In this document: piece after piece, positions 27,375 through 37,222 of the stretch
How positions within the stretch are numbered: position 1 is the stretch's first letter
How the letters are laid out: each line of letters starts with the position of its first letter
From: Caballeronia udeis
GTDB lineage: Bacteria > Pseudomonadota > Gammaproteobacteria > Burkholderiales > Burkholderiaceae
Direction: 5' to 3'
NCBI RefSeq assembly: GCF_001544555.2
Contig: NZ_FCOK02000010.1
Coordinates: 1-64,000, forward strand
Length of the DNA stretch: 64,000 nucleotides
Notes under the pieces: generated by a model
The model's database searches: none
What the model saw: the letters and a program-made list of their open reading frames with translations, nothing else
What the model was told of the DNA's origin: nothing
Made by a program: the position numbers and the translations under genes

Positions 27375-29093
27375 TCAACGAAAATGCGTATGCGCTAATT
27401 CCATGACTTCATCTGCCCGGCCGTTCAGCACGGCGCGCAACATATATAGGCTGAAGCCCTTTGCCTGCGCCCACTGCACTTTCGGTGGCAATGCGATTTC
27501 ATGCTTGGCAGTAACCACATCGATCAACGCGGGCCCCGGCCGTGCGAACGCACGTCGCAATGCGTCGGGTAAGTCCTCGGATTGTTCGACCCGGATACTA
27601 AAAATCCCCGCCGCTGCCGCTATATCTCCAAAATCCGTCGCGCTCAAATCAGTGCCAGTGTCGAGATAACCTCCCGCTTTCATCTCCATGGCGACAAATC
27701 CAAGCGAACTGTTGTTGTACACGACGACCTTGATTGGAAGGTCAAGTTGCCGTGCGCTCAGGAGGTCCCCAAGCAGCATTGACAGTCCGCCATCACCTGA
27801 AAGTGAGATGACCTGCCGCCCAGGATCTGCCGCCTGCGCACCAAGCGCTTGCGGCATCGCGTTTGCCATCGACCCGTGGTTAAACGAGCCGTGCAGGCTG
27901 CGCTTGCCGTTCATCGTCAGATAGCGTGCCGCCCACAGTGTTGGCGTGCCCACGTCGGCTGTAAAGACAGCATCCTTCTCGGCGATTTCGTCGATGAGCC
28001 GCGTCAAGTATTGCGGATGAATCGCCCGGCCTGCTGGCGAAGGTCGCGCGAGGTCGTCGAGCCCCTTGCGTGCCGACGAATAGTGCTTTCTCGCGGTATC
28101 GAGGAAGCGCCGGTCCGTCTTGCGTTCCAGGCGAGGCAGCAGGGCAGTCAGCGTTTCGCGGACACCACCCACCAGTCCGAGCGCAAGCGGCGTGCGCTTG
28201 CCGAGCGCGTCGCCCCGTATATCTATCTGCACGATCTTCGCTCGCGAAGGATAAAAGTTGCGATAGGGGAAGTCTGTACCCAGCATAAGAAGCGTGTCGC
28301 AAGACATCATCGCGTGATAGCCCGAGCTAAAACCGATGAATCCGGTCATGCCAACATCGAACGGATTATCGTGCTCGATATATTGCTTACCCCGCAATGC
28401 ATGGACAACCGGGGCGCCAAGCTTGTCCGCGAGAGCAACGACCTCGTCATGTGCGTCGGCGCAGCCGCTACCGCATAGCAAGGTAACGGCGCTTGATTCG
28501 TTGAGCAGCGCCGCCAACCGATCGAGATCGCGCGCAGCCGGAATGATCGTCGGCGGTTCCGCGTCGACCCAGGACGACAATCCCGGCGACGCATCGCCGA
28601 GTGCAATGTCACCCGGCAACACGATGACCGCCACACCGCGTTCGTTAATGGCGGTTCGCATTGCACGCTCGAGCACGCGTGGAAATTGCTCGCGACTAGT
28701 GACGAGTTCGACGAAATGACTGCATTCCTTGAAAAGCTCCGTCGGATGGGTTTCCTGGAAGTACCCAAGGCCAATCTCAGTCGATGGAATATGCGCCGCG
28801 ATAGCGAGCACCGGAACGTGATTGCGGTGGCAATCGAAAAGACCATTGATCAGGTGCAGGTTGCCCGGCCCGCAACTGCCCGCGCACACGGCAAGCCGCC
28901 CCGTTTCAGCAGCCTCGGCGCCGGCAGCAAATGCCGCGACCTCTTCATGCCGCGTGTGCATCCACCGGAGCGAATCCATTCGATGGAGGCTGTCGGAAAG
29001 GCCGTTCAGGCTGTCGCCCGTTACTCCCCAAATCCGCTCAACACCGGCAGCCGCCAGGGTTTGCGCCAAATGATCGGCGATTGTTTTGCCCAT
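27375..29093 (-). CDS. poxB: Pyruvate dehydrogenase (quinone)/pyruvate oxidase
   Basis: The 572-residue product equals E. coli PoxB in length and pattern. It is a ThDP- and FAD-dependent peripheral membrane enzyme that oxidises pyruvate to acetate and CO2 and reduces ubiquinone. Visible are the catalytic ThDP glutamate region ([13 protein letters not shown]), [31 protein letters not shown], and the ThDP-binding motif [16 protein letters not shown] ending in NNSSLGF. ATG 29093 has AGGAG upstream. It is the fourth gene of a probable operon 13 bases after a CoA transferase gene whose pathway yields pyruvate. Confidence 0.92.
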   Translation of the reverse strand: MGKTIADHLAQTLAAAGVERIWGVTGDSLNGLSDSLHRMDSLRWMHTRHEEVAAFAAGAEAAETGRLAVCAGSCGPGNLHLINGLFDCHRNHVPVLAIAAHIPSTEIGLGYFQETHPTELFKECSHFVELVTSREQFPRVLERAMRTAINERGVAVIVLPGDIALGDASPGLSSWVDAEPPTIIPAARDLDRLAALLNESSAVTLLCGSGCADAHDEVVALADKLGAPVVHALRGKQYIEHDNPFDVGMTGFIGFSSGYHAMMSCDTLLMLGTDFPYRNFYPSRAKIVQIDIRGDALGKRTPLALGLVGGVRETLTALLPRLERKTDRRFLDTARKHYSSARKGLDDLARPSPAGRAIHPQYLTRLIDEIAEKDAVFTADVGTPTLWAARYLTMNGKRSLHGSFNHGSMANAMPQALGAQAADPGRQVISLSGDGGLSMLLGDLLSARQLDLPIKVVVYNNSSLGFVAMEMKAGGYLDTGTDLSATDFGDIAAAAGIFSIRVEQSEDLPDALRRAFARPGPALIDVVTAKHEIALPPKVQWAQAKGFSLYMLRAVLNGRADEVMELAHTHFR

Positions 29094-29106
29094 AGTGGAC
29101 TCCTGA

Positions 29107-30438
29107 TTAAAGTAAATGAAGTTCGCGCGCCTGCGCCGACAGCGCCTCGCGGAACTCGGGATGTGCAAGACGAATGATTGCGTTCGCGCGTTCGGTCGAC
29201 GACAGACCCTTCAAGTTCGCCACTCCGTATTCTGTGACCACAAGATGAGTGTCAGTACGCGGCGTGGTGACCGGCCCGCTGAGTCGGGCAACGATCTTCG
29301 ATACCTTCCCGCCGCCTGCGGTTGAGTGGAACGCTATGATCGATTTACCGCCGCGCGATGCGTATGCCCCGCGAACAAAGTCGAGTTGCCCGCCGGTTGC
29401 GCTGTACTGATGCCCTTTCACATGCTCCGAATTGCATGCACCGGTCAGGTCCATTTCAATGGTCGAGTTAACCGATACGACGTTATCGTTGCGCGAGATC
29501 GTATGCGGATCGTTCACGTAGCTCACCGGATAGCTTTCGATCGAAGGATTGTTGTCCAGGTACCCGTACATCTCGCGGTCGCCCATCGCGAAAGTGAAGA
29601 CGGTCTTCCCGCGATTAAGCGTCTTGCGGGAGTTGTCCACTACCCCGCGCAGAATCAGGTCGACTAGTCCCGGTGTCAGCAACTCCGTATGAATCCCGAG
29701 ATGACTATGGCCGGCAAGCGCGGCACATACCGCGTTGGGTAATGCACCGATACCCATCTGCAAGCAAGCGCCGTCGGTGACAAGCTCGGCAATCAGCGAG
29801 CTGATCGTCTTGTCGTCCGCAGTCGCCGCCTTAGGCTTGAGCTCGGGTATCGCGTGATTCGATTCCACGATCGCATCCACTTCCGACACGTGCAGCAACG
29901 AATCGCCGAAGACGCGTGGCATGTTCGGATTGACTTCCACAATCAACCTGCGTGCGGCACGCGCCACGCCCGTCGTATAGTCGTTGTTTGTGCCGAACGT
30001 GAAGTAACCATGCGCATCCATGGGCGACACCATCACCAGCATGGTGTCGACGGGGATATGGTCAGCGAATAGCCGAGGAGACTGGCTAAACGAGTTGGGC
30101 ACGTAGAACACGACCTTGCGGTTTCCGTCCTCAACACCCAGCTTGACGAGCTCCCGCTCAGGAGCGCCCATGAACATACAATGCGGCAGGATCCGACCCA
30201 TGAGCGAATAGCGCAGCAAACTCTCTCGCAAAAACGCTTCAGAGTGAAAGTAGTAGACCTTCAGCGCATCAATGTCCCCTGCTTCGGCGCGCGCCCCTAA
30301 CGCCTCTAGCAACGAGGGTGGCTGCGACATCGCCATCCCGAGCGCGATAGACGAGTCGCTGCGTAATGTCGAGACTGCTAGCGCCGGGGAAGTGAGCTTG
30401 CTCTTGTACAACTCTTCGACTTGGAATCTGGTGTTCAT
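29107..30438 (-). CDS. CoA transferase, acetyl-CoA hydrolase/4-hydroxybutyrate CoA transferase family (RipA/Ict-like)
   Basis: The 443-residue enzyme belongs to the class I CoA transferases. The catalytic glutamate is in [17 protein letters not shown], with [14 protein letters not shown] and [12 protein letters not shown] as further conserved blocks. Relatives transfer CoA to acetate, 4-hydroxybutyrate or itaconate; in Yersinia and Pseudomonas the itaconate enzyme (RipA/Ict) is encoded with a MaoC hydratase and a CitE-like lyase, exactly the neighbours here. Itaconate or mesaconate activation is therefore the favoured role. Confidence 0.85.
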   Translation of the reverse strand: MNTRFQVEELYKSKLTSPALAVSTLRSDSSIALGMAMSQPPSLLEALGARAEAGDIDALKVYYFHSEAFLRESLLRYSLMGRILPHCMFMGAPERELVKLGVEDGNRKVVFYVPNSFSQSPRLFADHIPVDTMLVMVSPMDAHGYFTFGTNNDYTTGVARAARRLIVEVNPNMPRVFGDSLLHVSEVDAIVESNHAIPELKPKAATADDKTISSLIAELVTDGACLQMGIGALPNAVCAALAGHSHLGIHTELLTPGLVDLILRGVVDNSRKTLNRGKTVFTFAMGDREMYGYLDNNPSIESYPVSYVNDPHTISRNDNVVSVNSTIEMDLTGACNSEHVKGHQYSATGGQLDFVRGAYASRGGKSIIAFHSTAGGGKVSKIVARLSGPVTTPRTDTHLVVTEYGVANLKGLSSTERANAIIRLAHPEFREALSAQARELHLL

Positions 30439-30453
30439 GAGTACAACTCCGGT

Positions 30454-30981
30454 TTAATAGTTGGCGTCGGCTTCGGGTGAATGACCGCGCTTGTAAATGA
30501 GCATCGTGCGTTCGAACGTCATGACAATCTCGCCGTCCTGGTTGAGTCCTTTTGTTTCCACGGTCACGATCCCCTGCGTTGGGCGGCTCTTCGACTCACG
30601 CTTGGAAAGCACGGTGGATTCCGCATAAAGCGTGTCGCCCGCAAATACCGGATGCACGGCCTTGACCTTGTCCCAGCCCAGGTTTGCCACCACTTTCGCG
30701 CTTACGGTGCGTACGCTCATTCCGGTGATCACAGCGAGCGTGAACGTGCTGTCGACCAGCAGCTTTTTCCATTCGGTCTTCGCGGCATAGGCCGCATCAA
30801 AGTGCACTTGTTGCGTGTTCATGGTGAGAAGCGTGTTCCAGATATTGTCGACGTCGGTGATCGTCCTGCCCGGCCGATGTTCGTAAATGGCTCCGGGAAC
30901 AAAGTCCTCGAAGTACAGGCCAGACGTTTCACGGAAACGGTTTTCCCCAATCTGGCGATACGCGGAAATGGAAGATGTCAT
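30454..30981 (-). CDS. MaoC-family hydratase (itaconyl/mesaconyl-CoA hydratase-like, RipB/Ich)
   Basis: The 175-residue protein is a single hotdog MaoC domain. The N-terminal GLYFEDFVPGAIYEHRPGRT and the HPVFAGDTLYAESTV stretch are typical of mesaconyl-CoA-type hydratases. The usual catalytic Asp/His pair would be in ITDVDNIW and QQVHFD. It would hydrate itaconyl- or mesaconyl-C4-CoA to citramalyl-CoA. It lies 15 bases upstream of the CoA transferase gene and 23 bases after the lyase gene. Confidence 0.85.
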   Translation of the reverse strand: MTSSISAYRQIGENRFRETSGLYFEDFVPGAIYEHRPGRTITDVDNIWNTLLTMNTQQVHFDAAYAAKTEWKKLLVDSTFTLAVITGMSVRTVSAKVVANLGWDKVKAVHPVFAGDTLYAESTVLSKRESKSRPTQGIVTVETKGLNQDGEIVMTFERTMLIYKRGHSPEADANY

Positions 30982-31004
30982 GATGGTGTCCTAGATAGAT
31001 AAGT

Positions 31005-31838
31005 TCAGATTGCGGCCAGCACGCTGTGCGCTTCTCGAGCGATGGCCTCGTCGACCATGTGCCCGTCCACGATGCCCACGCCCTGTTCGTTTGCTTCGAG
31101 CACACGTTTCGCCCACGCAACGCGATCGGCGGACGGCGTAAACGCACGGTTGATTGATTCAATATGTGAAGGATGAATAGCGGCTTTGCCGTGGAAGCCA
31201 TTGGCGAGCGCGAAAGCCAGATCGGCTTGCAAAAGGTCGGCGTCGTGAATGGCGAAACACGGCGCGTCGATCGCCTCGATGCCCGCCGACCCACATGCCG
31301 CGGCAACACCACAACGCGCGACTTGCAGCGCGAGCGAATCGGGTTGGGCACGCACATCGGAGGCATAGTCAGCCGCGCCAAACATGAGCGCCCCAACATG
31401 CGAACTGGCACTTGCGATCGATTCAACCGCAAACATGCCACGCGCTGACTCGATCAGAGGAACAAGCACGCTCGTCTTGCCGGCTTTATCGAACAGACTT
31501 GCTACCAATGCCACCTGGTCCGGTGATTCAATTTTCGGCAGCAGGAGGAAATCGGGCATGCGCGAGGCGTCTAGCAATGCGGCAAGATCGTCCAGACCAA
31601 AGCGCGTAGAAACCGAGTTGATGCGCACCGCACGCTGCGGCATGATTTCGTCGAGAGGCGTGTTGAGCCACGCAAGCAGGTTCTTTCGTGCATCCGGCTT
31701 CTCAGCGGAGGACACGGAATCTTCGAGATCGGCGATGGAAACATCCACGCCGCTCCTGGCTGCGCTCAGCAAGCGGTCAGGACGGGTGGCGGGTGTGAAG
31801 AGCCAACTACGAGTGGCAAGAACGGAATGATCGGACAT
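31005..31838 (-). CDS. HpcH/HpaI-family CoA ester lyase (citramalyl-CoA lyase-like, RipC/Ccl)
   Basis: The 277-residue product is a CitE-like TIM-barrel lyase. RSWLFTPATRPDRL at the start and DLEDSVSSAEKPDAR, with the metal-binding acidic residues, are typical, as are LLPKIESPDQVALV, PLIESARGMFAVE and GFHGKAAIHPSHI. It would split citramalyl-CoA to pyruvate and acetyl-CoA. ATG 31838 preceded by AGGTG is used; a GTG at 31850 would add four residues. First gene of the four-gene operon. Confidence 0.87.
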   Translation of the reverse strand: MSDHSVLATRSWLFTPATRPDRLLSAARSGVDVSIADLEDSVSSAEKPDARKNLLAWLNTPLDEIMPQRAVRINSVSTRFGLDDLAALLDASRMPDFLLLPKIESPDQVALVASLFDKAGKTSVLVPLIESARGMFAVESIASASSHVGALMFGAADYASDVRAQPDSLALQVARCGVAAACGSAGIEAIDAPCFAIHDADLLQADLAFALANGFHGKAAIHPSHIESINRAFTPSADRVAWAKRVLEANEQGVGIVDGHMVDEAIAREAHSVLAAI

Positions 31839-31949
31839 GACGCTTGGCACCTGAAGAATGTTTTGACCTGCTCATTCTCGTGATGCGGCGTGCCACTGAC
31901 AATGCGGCAATTATGGTGCTAGCCTTCGGAAATCTTGAAGCCTGGATTT

Positions 31950-32864
31950 TTAGGGTTTGCCACGTGACTGCTTGGGGCCAATTGCAATCAGATGGTCAAA
32001 CAGCAGACGAGCGTAGGTTGGAAGCGCGTCTCGCTCGCTCACGCACACGCACATTTCACGCAGCGCCCAGCTATCGTGCAGACGTAGAACACGAATTCCC
32101 ATGGTGCGCTTGCAGCGGCGCGCCGCCGATTCGGGCACGACTGATACGCCCACGCCATTCTCGACCAGACGGCAGATAGCATCGAAACTCCGTAGTTGTA
32201 TGCGCTGGCGAATCCGCCGATGCAATCTGCGTGCATGACCCTCCAGATAAATTTGAATCGATGCACCGTTCGCATAGCCGACGAAATCGTGTTCGAGTAA
32301 TTGCTCGAACGCAATGCCGCGCATGCCTTCGAAACCGGGTGCAGACGCAGGCACGACAGCGCACAGGCGATCGGTGACAAAAGGAAAAGCTTGCAACGCC
32401 CCCATGTCGGCCGCAGCAGCCACAATGCCGATGTCCGCCACACCATCGATCAACGCCTCAACGATTTCATGACTAAGGCGCTCCTCGACTTCAATGTTCA
32501 CATTGGGGTGAGCCGCGAGAAAATGACTGACAGGCGTAGGCACAAACTCCGTCAGCGCGTTCGTGTTTGCGAGCAGCCGCACTGTGCCTTTCAGTCCATG
32601 GGCGAACTGGCCAAGATCGTCGGTCAATCGCTGCATGGAGGCGAGCGTTGCGCGTGCATGGCGCAACAACGTATGACCAGCTTCCGTAGGCTGAACGCCG
32701 AGCCGCTGGCGCGCGAGCAACGGCACGCCCACAGCCTCCTCCATTTGCTTGATTCGTCCGCTCGCCGAGCCTAGCGCCAGGTTCACACGCGTTGCTCCGT
32801 GCGTGATGCTGCCCGCTTCCACCACGGCCACGAAAAGCCGCAAATCCGCTATGTCGAAGCGCAT
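31950..32864 (-). CDS. LysR-type transcriptional regulator of the itaconate-type operon (RipR-like position)
   Basis: A 304-residue LysR with HTH in the first 60 residues (FDIADLRLFVAVVEAGSIT) and an effector domain. It reads in the same direction as the CoA-lyase operon, 111 bases upstream of it, and is divergent from the remnant of an MFS carrier at 33009. In Yersinia and Pseudomonas a LysR regulator accompanies the itaconate genes, so this is the likely controller. The C-terminus is basic and short. Confidence 0.88.
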   Translation of the reverse strand: MRFDIADLRLFVAVVEAGSITHGATRVNLALGSASGRIKQMEEAVGVPLLARQRLGVQPTEAGHTLLRHARATLASMQRLTDDLGQFAHGLKGTVRLLANTNALTEFVPTPVSHFLAAHPNVNIEVEERLSHEIVEALIDGVADIGIVAAAADMGALQAFPFVTDRLCAVVPASAPGFEGMRGIAFEQLLEHDFVGYANGASIQIYLEGHARRLHRRIRQRIQLRSFDAICRLVENGVGVSVVPESAARRCKRTMGIRVLRLHDSWALREMCVCVSERDALPTYARLLFDHLIAIGPKQSRGKP

Positions 32865-33008
32865 GAAGTGTCTCCGCCTTCGTTTTCGTTGATTCCACGA
32901 ACGATCAGGCCTACGGGAAACCCGAAGGATACCTTCGCGAATTACGCATTGTCGCCGAACGTCGCGCTTTGGACAATGGCCCTACAAAATCAACAAACGG
33001 AGACAGAC

Positions 33009-33170
33009 GTGGCGAACCCTTCAAAAGACAACGCGCGCGATCGTGCGCCCAACTTTCGACACGCTCGTACGATGCAGCGGCGCGCGGCCACTGCGAGCCT
33101 CATCGGGTCGGTGATCGAATGGTATGGCTATACCGACTCCGCTAGCGTTCCTGGACTTTTCCGGATTCGT
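33009..33170 (+). pseudogene. N-terminal remnant of an MFS transporter, divergent from LysR
   Basis: From GTG 33009 (with GGAG upstream) the frame encodes a short hydrophilic leader and then RRAATASLIGSVIEWYGYT, the first helix start of MHS-type MFS carriers (consensus AxxSxxGxxIEWYDF). After this the sequence loses all transporter character, although the frame stays open to 33392. Some 380 residues are missing. Its position, divergent from the LysR of the CoA-lyase operon, suggests that it was the uptake carrier for that pathway's substrate. Confidence 0.6.
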
Positions 33171-33399
33171 TGCCGGTGTGTCATCGCTTGGCTTAGTTTG
33201 AAGCGAAGCAAGGTTGCCGCGACAATCGCTCCCCGTTTATTTGTTTGCAGTATTAAAAATATCCAACGGGTCGGTTCAAGGGATCTACCACGATTTCAGC
33301 CTTGGTTACCCTCCGTTACCGATGCGCGTGTCGCTGGCGTCGCGGCCGGCGCGTCCTCGACAATTGAAACAGGCAATAACGTCGGCTTCTGACTCTCAA

Positions 33400-33575
33400 T
33401 AACCAGCGCCGCCGGCTGTAAGCGGGTTCGCGTTGACGTCGTTCTGACGGGCGATCAACGCCACGGAAGCGCCAGGTTCGAACGATTATTCGGCAACCTG
33501 TCGCTTGAACTCCATTGGGAAATCGGGCCGCTCATAGCGACCTTCGGTGCCGCTGGCAGAGCCTTCGCGCTCCAA
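33400..33575 (-). pseudogene. Transposase OrfA/TnpA remnant (HTH_Tnp_1 type, IS66- or IS3-like)
   Basis: The minus strand reads GTEGRYERPDFPMEFKRQVAE, a stop codon (33486-33488), then SFEPGASVALIARQNDVNAN. This is the helix-turn-helix start of a small transposase subunit (typical form EFKRQVAEQSFxPGASVALIARQNDVNANLLFKW). After VNAN the frame degrades; a shift would recover an Arg-rich WRR-like stretch. Only the N-terminal third remains and no inverted terminal repeats were identified. Confidence 0.6.
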
Positions 33576-33598
33576 ACCACGGACACACCATGTCGACT

Positions 33599-33642
33599 CG
33601 GTATGAAAGGGCGAGTGACTCGCCACTCGCCCTTTCATACCG
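33599..33642. repeat. Perfect 19-bp-arm inverted repeat with 6-base loop
   Basis: The right and left arms (33599-33617 and 33624-33642; core GTATGAAAGGGCGAGTG) are perfectly complementary around ACTCGC. It lies 42 bases downstream of the alpha/beta hydrolase stop and just upstream of the transposase scrap. It could act as a transcription terminator for the hydrolase gene, although no T-run follows on either strand, or it may be a leftover of the mobile element. Confidence 0.7.
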
Positions 33643-33684
33643 GTGCCAGGTGAAACACCCGGGCGCCAGAACGCTCTGGTTTCT

Positions 33685-34464
33685 TTAGCTACGCTGCCCC
33701 GCCGCGTTCAGGATTAGCTGGGTGATCTCGTCGGGATGAGAGATCAACGAGAGATGGCTTGCCTTCAACTCGATGGTCGTGGCACCCATGCGTTTCGCCA
33801 TGAAACGTTCAAGATCAGGATCAATTGTCCTGTCTTCAGTCGAAACAGCGTAGAAACTCGGTTTTGACCGCCAGGCAGCCTGTGTGGTCTTGCCGGTTAG
33901 CAGCGCCTTTTGAAACGGCTCCTGCACTGCATAGAGGACCTTCGCCTTCGCTTCCGGTAGATCGCCCGCAAAATCGCGAAGGAACGCTGCCTCGCTCAGG
34001 CGACCTTCATCGCCGTCAAAAACAATCCCCGCAGACGCCGGCGGCGCAGGAAATTTCTTGGCCAGCTCCGAGTAATCCTCGCCCGCGTCAGGCGCCCGAG
34101 CCGCCACATAGACAAGTGCAGAAACATTCGGGTGCACACCAGCCTCCGTTACGATCATCCCGGAGAAGGAATGCCCGACCAATACGGTCGGGCCGTCCTG
34201 GCGCGCCAGCACGCGTCGGGCCGAAGCAACCGCCTCGGGCAACGTCGTCAGAGGGTTCTGGACAGACGTGGTATTGAGTCCCGCTGCTTGCAGTCGCGCG
34301 ATCACTTCTGACCAGGACGACCCATCGGCGAACAACCCGTGCACAAGGACGACGTTCCGCGCTTTCGTCGGCGCGGGAGTTGCCGCCATACCGCGAGTAG
34401 AAACGAGTGTAGCGGCGGCCCCGGCTATCAGTGCAGCCGAGAAACTACGTCTATTCATCGTCAT
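33685..34464 (-). CDS. Exported alpha/beta hydrolase
   Basis: The 259-residue protein begins with a Tat-type signal peptide (NRRSFSAALIAGAAATLVS, cleavage near GMAA at about 28). The mature part has the alpha/beta-hydrolase start VVLVHGLFADGSSW (oxyanion-hole loop HG) and the nucleophile elbow VGHSFSG with the catalytic serine at about 103. The catalytic histidine is likely in KASHLSLISHP near the end. Relatives are annotated as esterases/salicylate esterase-like; substrate is unknown. AAGGAG precedes the ATG. It stands alone. Confidence 0.85.
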   Translation of the reverse strand: MTMNRRSFSAALIAGAAATLVSTRGMAATPAPTKARNVVLVHGLFADGSSWSEVIARLQAAGLNTTSVQNPLTTLPEAVASARRVLARQDGPTVLVGHSFSGMIVTEAGVHPNVSALVYVAARAPDAGEDYSELAKKFPAPPASAGIVFDGDEGRLSEAAFLRDFAGDLPEAKAKVLYAVQEPFQKALLTGKTTQAAWRSKPSFYAVSTEDRTIDPDLERFMAKRMGATTIELKASHLSLISHPDEITQLILNAAGQRS

Positions 34465-34679
34465 AATCTGATTCTCCTTCCGTAGAGGTTCGATTCGGGT
34501 CGACGCAAAGCGGTTCTAGTCCAAAATACCTTAGTTATGCAAATTAGGTGCCATCAGCATGGTAGCAACGCTAGTCGCTCGGCTGGCCGTACCGAATCGA
34601 CACGTCGTGCCCATCGCGGGGAGCGCGCTGGTTCTGCTCAGTGTACGCAAGTGGAGAACTTTGAACTGCCCGGTCTGAC

Positions 34680-35942
34680 CTATCGCGCCTGCAGGATTCT
34701 CAGCCAGAGAGCCACGGCGATCGCAACAATGAACAACGCGCCCGTCATCCCCACAACGCCATTCCATCCTCCGCGATTCCAAAACACCCCACCCAGCGAG
34801 CCCACGACACTGGATCCAAGGTAGTAGGCAAAAAGATAAAGCGATGATGCCTGTGCCTTGTCTGATTGCGCGCGCGCCCCAACCCACGCGCTAGCAACAG
34901 AGTGCGTGCCGAAAAAGCCGACCGTCAACACCGCGATCCCCGCAACGACTATCCAAAGCGAGTCAGCAGTTGTGAGCACGGTTCCGATGAGCATGACTAA
35001 CAACGTGGCAGGCAGCATGTTGCGCCGCCCCAACCACTCCGACAGACTGCCGGCAGACGCTGAGCTGGCAACGCCAAACAAATAGACCGAGAATATGAAG
35101 CCCATTGCGGTCTGGCTCAGCGAAAACGGCGGCGCGACCAGGCGATAGCCCACGTAGTTGTAGACCGTAACGAATCCGCCCATCAGAAGGAAACCTTCCA
35201 CGAAGAGCAAGGGCAGCACACCGTCACGCACATGCGTCGCATATGCTCGACTCAAGGCAGCGAACCGAAGTGGCCGTGCAACAAAATGTCGGGACGCGGG
35301 CAAGCAGCGCCACAAGATGCCCATGCACAGCAGTCCCAGAATCCCCATGGTCATGACGGCAGCGCGCCACCCCAGGAGATCCGTTACTACGCCGGTCAAC
35401 AATCGGCCCGCCATCCCGCCAAGTGCGGTTCCACCGACGTACAAACCCATCGCAAGACCGAGTGACCGCGGGTGCATCTCCTCCCCAACATACGCCATCG
35501 CGACCGCGGGTAGCCCGCTCAGCGCAATTCCCATCGCCGCCCGGGTCACCAGGAACTCCGTCCATGCAGGCAGCACCGCACTGATTATCGCGAACATGGC
35601 AGACAGGAACAACGACGCCACCATAATCGGTTTGCGTCCCCAGGCCTCCGACAGGACGCCCGCGACCAGCATAGACACGGCCAGCAGCCCCGTGGTCAGC
35701 GACAGTGAGAGACTTGCGCCCGCTGCGCTTACCTTGAAGTTGTGGGAAAAGACCGGCATCAGCGGCTGCACGCAGTACAGCAACGCAAAGGTGGCAAATC
35801 CGGCTGAGAAAAGCGCACTGTTGGTGCGAATGAAAGCAGGTGTGCCGTGCTCGATTTTTCCAATCACCACCTCGGTGGCGAGTTCTGCGGACTCAGCGAA
35901 GCGAACTGCTGCGTTCAAGGTTTCACTGCTATGCTCAGACAT
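34680..35942 (-). CDS. MFS transporter, YnfM-like drug/metabolite carrier
   Basis: The 420-residue protein has twelve membrane segments beginning about residue 45 (FATFALLYCVQPLMPVFSHNF, split over the first helix). The loop 2-3 motif GVLSEAWGRKPIM and GxxLG-type helix 5 TALGGMAGRLLTG match the YnfM arabinose/drug exporter group. I start it at ATG 35942 (MSEHSSE); an earlier in-frame codon at 36098 lies inside the divergent LysR gene. The neighbour LysR at 36048 is frameshifted, so local regulation may be lost. Confidence 0.87.
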   Translation of the reverse strand: MSEHSSETLNAAVRFAESAELATEVVIGKIEHGTPAFIRTNSALFSAGFATFALLYCVQPLMPVFSHNFKVSAAGASLSLSLTTGLLAVSMLVAGVLSEAWGRKPIMVASLFLSAMFAIISAVLPAWTEFLVTRAAMGIALSGLPAVAMAYVGEEMHPRSLGLAMGLYVGGTALGGMAGRLLTGVVTDLLGWRAAVMTMGILGLLCMGILWRCLPASRHFVARPLRFAALSRAYATHVRDGVLPLLFVEGFLLMGGFVTVYNYVGYRLVAPPFSLSQTAMGFIFSVYLFGVASSASAGSLSEWLGRRNMLPATLLVMLIGTVLTTADSLWIVVAGIAVLTVGFFGTHSVASAWVGARAQSDKAQASSLYLFAYYLGSSVVGSLGGVFWNRGGWNGVVGMTGALFIVAIAVALWLRILQAR

Positions 35943-36047
35943 GATACTAATGCCTCGGATAAATACTAACGATTGCTGGGAATAGTCGGCCAGAAGCGGG
36001 ACCGCGTCCAATATCGTTTTATCGCCGTTTGATACAAAATCCATATC

Positions 36048-36973
36048 ATGGACCTGCGCCGTATCCGGTACTTTGTCGTACTCGCCGAAACGCTCCACTT
36101 CGGGCGGGCCGCGCTACGACTAAACATTGCTCAGCCCCCCCTCAGCCACCAGATTCGTGCACTGGAAGGTGAACTTGGCGCCCAGTTGTTTGAGCGAAAC
36201 AATCGTCGCGTAGAACTCACACCTGCGGGAAAGGCGCTGTTGCCAGAGGCCCGCACGTTACTTGCACAGGCTGAGCGGGCAGGCGCTGTTACTGCACGCG
36301 CCCAACGCGGTGAACTGTGCGAACTCCGCGTGGGTTTCACCAGTTCTGCCGCGCTCAGTTCAGTGATTCCGCAGTTGATTTTTGCGCACAGGCAGCGCTT
36401 CCGAAATGTTCACTTGCACCTCGAAGAACTGACGACCAAAGAGCAGATAACGGCCATGCTTGAGCGCCGGCTTGAGGTCGCATTCGTACGCAGTTCAAGC
36501 TATCCGGATCTTCCCGCAACGCTCACGGCAACTTACGTATTCGAAGATTCTCTCGTGGTTGCCCTTCCGCCGCGGCATAGATTTGCTACCCCTTCCCTCC
36601 CGCTGTCAGCCAAGGTACTGTGCGACGAGGATTTGTTATGTACCGGCAAAACAGTGGTACCGGTGTCTATGACCAGATCATCGCCGTGTGTCACCATGCG
36701 GGATTCTCACCGCGAATTGCTCAGGAGGCGCGTGAAACCCCAACAATTCTCGGCCTTGTTGCCGCCGGTCTCGGCGTAGCATTCGTGCCTGCATCGTTGG
36801 GAAGCCTGAACGTCGCGGGCGTGACGTACCGCCCCCTGCGCGAAAGCGGTGCTCGTTCCACGATATGGCTGGTTCTGCGCGCTGGAAAGTTATCGCCTCA
36901 GGAAGAAGCATTTTCCGAACTTGCGAGAACGGTTCAAGCCCGGGCTCAAGATTCTCCCGGCACTTGTGGGTAG
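36048..36973 (+). pseudogene. LysR-type regulator broken by a single-base frameshift
   Basis: The first frame (36048 to about 36634) encodes a LysR HTH (DLRRIRYFVVLAETLHFGRA) and half of the effector domain ending SAKVLCDED. The second part continues in the +2 frame from about 36632 as FVMYRQNSGTGVYDQIIA, then LGLVAAGLGVAFVPASL to a stop at 36973. Adding one T to the TTT at 36632-36634 restores a continuous LysR of about 308 residues. The rest of the sequence is intact, so the lesion is recent or is a sequencing error. It is divergent from the MFS gene at 35942. Confidence 0.85.
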
Positions 36974-37222
36974 GTACTCGTATTTCTGACCGGTCGGTGT
37001 CGGAACTCGACACCCAGCGTCACTTCAAGCCCCGTTTCCAAGGCAATGACGTTCCTTTACACGTCGATGCCCGCGAGGGCGGCAGTAAGCTCGCCCCGGC
37101 TATCGGCATATGTCCTCCAGTTTTGAACTGCTGGACGAAACCAATACCGGCCTTCACCTTGTCGCCTTCACGACGCTCACGCTAGTTACCACGAGCAATG
37201 CTTCAAAATACTTAACACGCGC

